A stretch of DNA of 64,000 bases from Arthrobacter sp. zg-Y20 (lineage in GTDB: Bacteria > Actinomycetota > Actinomycetes > Actinomycetales > Micrococcaceae), in the NCBI RefSeq assembly GCF_030142075.1, contig NZ_CP126241.1:2480001-2544000 (forward strand). Reading direction: 5' to 3'. This document shows, piece after piece, positions 61,901 to 64,000 of this stretch (position 1 is the first letter of the stretch; every line of letters begins with the position of its first letter). Below the pieces are notes generated by a model, which was given only the letters and a program-made list of their open reading frames with translations, searched no databases and was not told the DNA's origin. The translations under genes and the position numbers were made by a program.

Positions 61901-63035
61901 GGCAGGTGCCGGGCAGACAGGCGCCTATGTGGGCCCGCAGGACACGAAACGCGCAGCACGCGTGCTCGCCTTTTTGGCCGGTGAAGCAGTGGCCCGGATG
62001 GCTTCCGCCGGAGGCGCCACCGCCGGCGGAAGCCACACTTCCCGGGCAGCCGAGATTACCCTCGTAGTTTCCGGATGGGCACGCTGGAGCACAGCCTTCC
62101 GTTCGGGGCGGGGCCTGGCGGGCGAAGATGACCTGGCGGACCTCGTCCGGGACGGAGAACGGGCGGGTATATGCGTAGTCATCGCCGGTGAGCGGGAACT
62201 GCTCAATTCCCGGTGTTTCCCGCTCATCCCCAACCGGTTGTTTTTTCCCGCAGATGCAAGCGCAGAGACGCTGCTGCTGTGGCCGCGGCTTCCGGCCATG
62301 GACCGCATCATCGGCCGCGCCCTGGTCCAGGGACGGATCGGAACGGCGGAAGGCCTTGCCGCGCAGCTCCTCGGACCGGAGCCGCACTCCGGGCTGCCCG
62401 GGTTGCCTGACGGGGTCCCTCCCCCGCACCGGATAGAGCCCCTGCCCGCGTTCGTTGCACCGGAGCGCCTGACAGCGCAGACCCGCACCGATTCCGTGGC
62501 AGTGGGTCTATGCGGAGATGAGCTGGGCACGGCCGCGGCGCAGATCCCCCGGGGGTCGGTTTTCCTAGTGGCCGGCCCGCCCGGGTCGGGGCGCACGTCT
62601 TTCCTGCGCCAGATGCAGCGGGCGGCACATCCCTCATTGGATATTTTTTCCGGAAACAGTGCCGAGGACTTCCAGGAAAACCTCGACGTGTTCCTGGCGG
62701 CGCCCGGAACCGGCCTGGTCCACCGCCTGCTGCTGCTGGTCGATGACGCTGATCTGCTGCCGGCTCCGGTCCACCGCAGGCTTGCCGAGCTGCAGTCACA
62801 GGGCGCGCGGCTCGTGCTGGCAGCCGCATCCGGACCGCAGCTGACGGCCCGGGTGCCGCTGGCCCTGCAGGTCCGTTCGGCACCGCGGGGAGCACTCCTG
62901 TGTCCCGCGTCGCCCGTGGACGGGGATATCTTCGGCATCCGGATTGATACCGCGGTCAGGCGCCCTCCGGGCAGATGCTTCCTCGTGGAAGGAACACAGT
63001 CCGTGGAAGCCCAGACGGCCTATCGGGACGAATGA
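58941..63035 (+). CDS. FHA-domain FtsK/SpoIIIE ATPase, EssC/EccC-like (type VII secretion type)
   Basis: A 1364-residue protein. Order: N-terminal beta-rich/ubiquitin-like part (to about 75), FHA domain (about 113-198; CDPALSRDH, GSANGTWVDG), two membrane helices (about 227-268), then three FtsK-type modules. Module 1 is intact: Walker A GTTGSGKS (622-629), VVVDEF (Asp729, Glu730), LLLATQRP. Module 2 has GSPRAGTSD (949-957) with no Lys, and module 3 GPPGSGRTS (1212-1220) with Arg for Lys; both look unable to hydrolyse ATP. TTG 58941 is chosen for GAGGAGGG at 58929-58936. No WXG100 or other secretion gene is in the window. Confidence 0.88.
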   Translation: MLLHVTLAAAPGSPPGPVGGRWSRREVVIELTGAAGSHDVQARLAERYGASCFSIGGLPLHTLSPGRAPFVNGAVIVCSAGSSGPPGGRTARGTSETGTASLLMVVCSGPDAGGITPLQRGTYRIGRLGSSEARAERRIGICDPALSRDHALLVVGTDSVQVRDLGSANGTWVDGRRIREAVVDTGSVLRFGYSSCRLVLPAAVPDPEAAPADPFEPQTVQLSEHAQKTGLLLLGALLPLVLGVVLALATGMWMFLAFSALSAVTAMAGAAGARRRRREQAAAIALAAAKDARGRHLAAPDPGTMALAAVLGSTGRFISGVPAPVAAPAPAAPQGPAAEYPVRIGMAPQPANVVPSPTAQRFSAPVIPDAPVILRLGKDRDICLQGPEAGALCRTILLNAASNAAAGSALRVVCAGRPPDLEPAARFLPGVTLAALPDPGPPALPPAAALLRSHLEQAAPEAEAAVIVLCIPGAWALYAQDLAAALPGPLRARICVIRLGGGPAASTVTVSSGRGTRSDGPDTLEFIPDLVQAAGFERLSRAAALSRHAAPAAGGHADAGREDTGRIPSTAAFGEYHPSSPDKLLRGWKLPPGGAGAVVGVSAAGPVTLDLEKDGPHFLVAGTTGSGKSELLRSFVASLAAREPPSGVTFLLIDFKGGSGLAPLAGLPHSVGLLTDLSAGNVSRALTSLRAEVRRREALFAGTGADSIAAYNVRPGPAGTLPRLLVVVDEFRMLADEVPSALPELLRIAAVGRSLGLHLLLATQRPQGAVTSDIRANIATTIALRVSSAAESRDVLNSDCAAGIPSALPGRAFIARGGGQPLAFQCLSTVQHPGGSGIAVTDLAEYLLAQQEGPREPSAAAPDALQAYCSAVRRAAERGTYPSPFRPVRPPLPRTLTRELSAQAAAASAGCGASSTGTVLLGLLDDPENQNQRELSWHPGTDSHLAVLGSPRAGTSDCLQLVTSGLVAAQPGRHLYILDADGSLAWLAGAGQTGAYVGPQDTKRAARVLAFLAGEAVARMASAGGATAGGSHTSRAAEITLVVSGWARWSTAFRSGRGLAGEDDLADLVRDGERAGICVVIAGERELLNSRCFPLIPNRLFFPADASAETLLLWPRLPAMDRIIGRALVQGRIGTAEGLAAQLLGPEPHSGLPGLPDGVPPPHRIEPLPAFVAPERLTAQTRTDSVAVGLCGDELGTAAAQIPRGSVFLVAGPPGSGRTSFLRQMQRAAHPSLDIFSGNSAEDFQENLDVFLAAPGTGLVHRLLLLVDDADLLPAPVHRRLAELQSQGARLVLAAASGPQLTARVPLALQVRSAPRGALLCPASPVDGDIFGIRIDTAVRRPPGRCFLVEGTQSVEAQTAYRDE

Positions 63036-63050
63036 GGACCTTCACACGGC

Positions 63051-63467
63051 TCAGAAGGTTTTGGCGCCGTCGGTCAGCCGGCTTGTGTGGGCAAGTACGG
63101 GCTTGGTGAACAGCAGCACCAGCACGGCCGCGGCCGGCAGGAGCATCGCCAGGCCGGCGAGGACCAGTCCCGCCTGAAGCGTGGGAACGGCGATGATGAC
63201 CACAAAGAGCTGCCAGACCACCGCTGCCGAGCGGGTCCACCGGTATCCGCGGAAAAAGAAGTGGCCCACGGCGAGCAGCCACACCGCAAGTGCTACAGCG
63301 AAGACCAGGGTGAAGATAGCCCCGCCCATGGACAGCGGCGTTGAAGTCGCAAGCTCATAGCCGTACCAACCGGCGAAGGCGAGGAGGCAAAGCGCTTCCA
63401 GTGCGAGAACGGCAGAGATCACCAGGACGGCCGGGGTGCGTTTTGGTGTGTTTGGGGGTGTTGACAC
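63051..63467 (-). CDS. Small four-helix membrane protein of unknown function
   Basis: A 138-residue protein with four hydrophobic segments (about 14-35, 45-62, 75-92, 98-122). No family recognised. GTG 63467 is preferred: the longer frame upstream has Gly/Cys-rich, non-membrane sequence unlike a real N-terminus. TATTCT stands 6 bases before this GTG on the minus strand, so the mRNA could be leaderless, which also explains the missing ribosome site. It ends 16 bases after the convergent FHA-FtsK gene. Confidence 0.65.
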   Translation of the reverse strand: MSTPPNTPKRTPAVLVISAVLALEALCLLAFAGWYGYELATSTPLSMGGAIFTLVFAVALAVWLLAVGHFFFRGYRWTRSAAVVWQLFVVIIAVPTLQAGLVLAGLAMLLPAAAVLVLLFTKPVLAHTSRLTDGAKTF

Positions 63468-63663
63468 ATAGGCAGAATACCGGAGACAGGCGCCGCCGGC
63501 GCTCCCCCCGCCGGTTAGTGGCGGACAGTGCAGCCCGCAGTACGCTGCAGCACCGTGGCCGCCGGAGGGACCGCGCCGTCCCGGCAGGGCCCCGGTACAA
63601 AACACCCGTACTGTGATGCATCCCTCAGCACTGTGGCCATAATTTACGCTGCTTACCCCTTGT

Positions 63664-63693
63664 TTGCTTTGGCCTGACGTGCCACGCTAGATA
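63664..63693 (+). promoter_or_regulatory. Candidate promoter of whiB1
   Basis: TTGCTT (63664-63669) and TAGATA (63688-63693) are separated by 18 bases. This predicts a transcript start near 63700 and a leader of about 95 bases. Confidence 0.45.
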
Positions 63694-63703
63694 CAGGGAA
63701 ATC

Positions 63704-63724
63704 AGGGGCCGAGACCGGCCCCTT
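63704..63724 (+). promoter_or_regulatory. Hairpin at the start of the whiB1 leader
   Basis: AGGGGCC pairs with GGCCCC(C) around GAGACC and is followed by TTTAGTTTG, so it resembles a weak terminator or an mRNA-stabilising 5' hairpin. Confidence 0.45.
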
Positions 63725-63741
63725 TAGTTTGTAGTTGCTCG

Positions 63742-63757
63742 TGAATGTTTTCACAAA
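63742..63757. promoter_or_regulatory. CRP-type cAMP-receptor binding site before whiB1
   Basis: CGTGA-ATGTTT-TCACA matches the TGTGA-N6-TCACA consensus at 9 of 10 fixed positions. Mycobacterium tuberculosis whiB1 is a known Crp (Rv3676) target, so the same control is plausible here. Confidence 0.65.
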
Positions 63758-63796
63758 CACGTAGGAGTCAACTCTTCAGAGGAGATAGTGATCAAC

Positions 63797-64000
63797 ATGG
63801 ATTGGCGGAGCCGCGCAGCTTGCCTGGATAAAGATCCGGAGCTTTTCTTTCCCGTGGGCAACACAGGCCCGGCTCTTCTTCAAATCGAAGAAGCCAAGAG
63901 TGTATGCCGGCGGTGCCCGGTCATCGATACGTGCCTGCAGTGGGCCATCGAAACAGGCCAGGACGCAGGTGTCTGGGGCGGCATGAGCGAAGACGAGCGC
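63797..64000 (+). CDS. whiB1: WhiB1-type iron-sulfur transcription regulator (3'-truncated by window edge)
   Basis: The first 68 residues. Four Cys (9, 37, 40, 46) form the [4Fe-4S] ligand set, with C-x2-C-x5-C in VCRRCPVIDTC; GVWGG (58-62) is the turn typical of WhiB proteins. The start MDWRSRAACLDKDPELFFPVGN closely matches mycobacterial WhiB1, an essential nitric-oxide-responsive regulator of about 84 residues, so only the basic DNA-binding tail is missing. ATG 63797; in-frame GTG 63788 is too close to the GAGGAG site. Confidence 0.95.
   Translation, partial: MDWRSRAACLDKDPELFFPVGNTGPALLQIEEAKSVCRRCPVIDTCLQWAIETGQDAGVWGGMSEDER

Larger units (their letters stand above)
63468..63796. other. 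329-bp divergent region upstream of whiB1
   Basis: Contains the control elements listed separately: a promoter candidate (63664-63693), a GC hairpin (63704-63724) and a CRP-type palindrome (63742-63757). The first 190 bases are otherwise featureless apart from the possible leaderless promoter of the leftward gene. Confidence 0.6.

Overview
The window is chromosomal DNA from a high-GC Gram-positive actinobacterium, most likely an Arthrobacter-like member of the Micrococcaceae. Evidence: strong G/C bias at third codon positions, a Kgd-type 2-oxoglutarate enzyme, a SigR/RsrA pair, the 24-residue actinobacterial ribosomal protein bL37, a tmRNA whose tag reads AESKRTDFALAA, WhiB1, and a release factor 2 gene with no programmed frameshift. 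I see no insertion sequence, prophage, CRISPR array or rRNA/tRNA gene; the only RNA gene is ssrA.

Layout. 0-10 kb: the 3' part of kgd, a degenerate SGNH-hydrolase-like gene, and a complete oligopeptide ABC importer (lipoprotein, two permeases, fused double ATPase). 10-18 kb: a convergent quinone-oxidoreductase-like gene, the tiny bL37 gene, then sigR-rsrA (leftward, with a textbook SigR promoter) divergent from a DoxX gene, aroA, rsgA, a HisN-like phosphatase, a methyltransferase and a YbdK-type ligase. 18-24 kb: a GH13 alpha-glucosidase, a DUF1269 protein, a MarR repressor divergent from a DUF3533-type membrane protein with two palindromic operators between them, and two small unknowns. 23.8-29.6 kb: the conserved leftward group prfB-ftsE-ftsX-M23 peptidase-smpB-membrane protein-ssrA, which joins FtsEX-controlled wall hydrolysis to ribosome rescue.

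30-37 kb: two relatively A/T-rich membrane-protein genes (DUF2142, GtrA), then a compact Tad/Flp pilus operon (tadA, tadB, tadC, a pilin-like gene and three TadE/TadG-like genes). 37-59 kb: a large cell-surface glycan region with a Wzx-like flippase, several glycosyltransferases, two wall enzymes carrying Cys-containing LGFP repeats (a VanY carboxypeptidase and a GH25 lysozyme with 10.5 tandem 54-residue units), a polyprenyl-phosphate-sugar-synthase-like module, dTDP-rhamnose genes (rmlA, rmlB and an rmlC-rmlD fusion), a DUF6541 membrane protein, and a galactofuran-type module (glf, GlfT2-like transferase, Wzm/Wzt exporter).

59-64 kb: a 1364-residue FHA-FtsK/SpoIIIE protein resembling the EssC/EccC ATPase of type VII secretion, a small membrane protein, and the start of whiB1, whose leader holds a near-perfect CRP-type palindrome. 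The genes most worth a second look are the repeat-rich lysozyme and its VanY partner, the EssC-like ATPase, the galactofuran module in an apparently non-mycolate organism, the Tad operon gene with no recognisable start codon, and the several well-formed operators and promoters.
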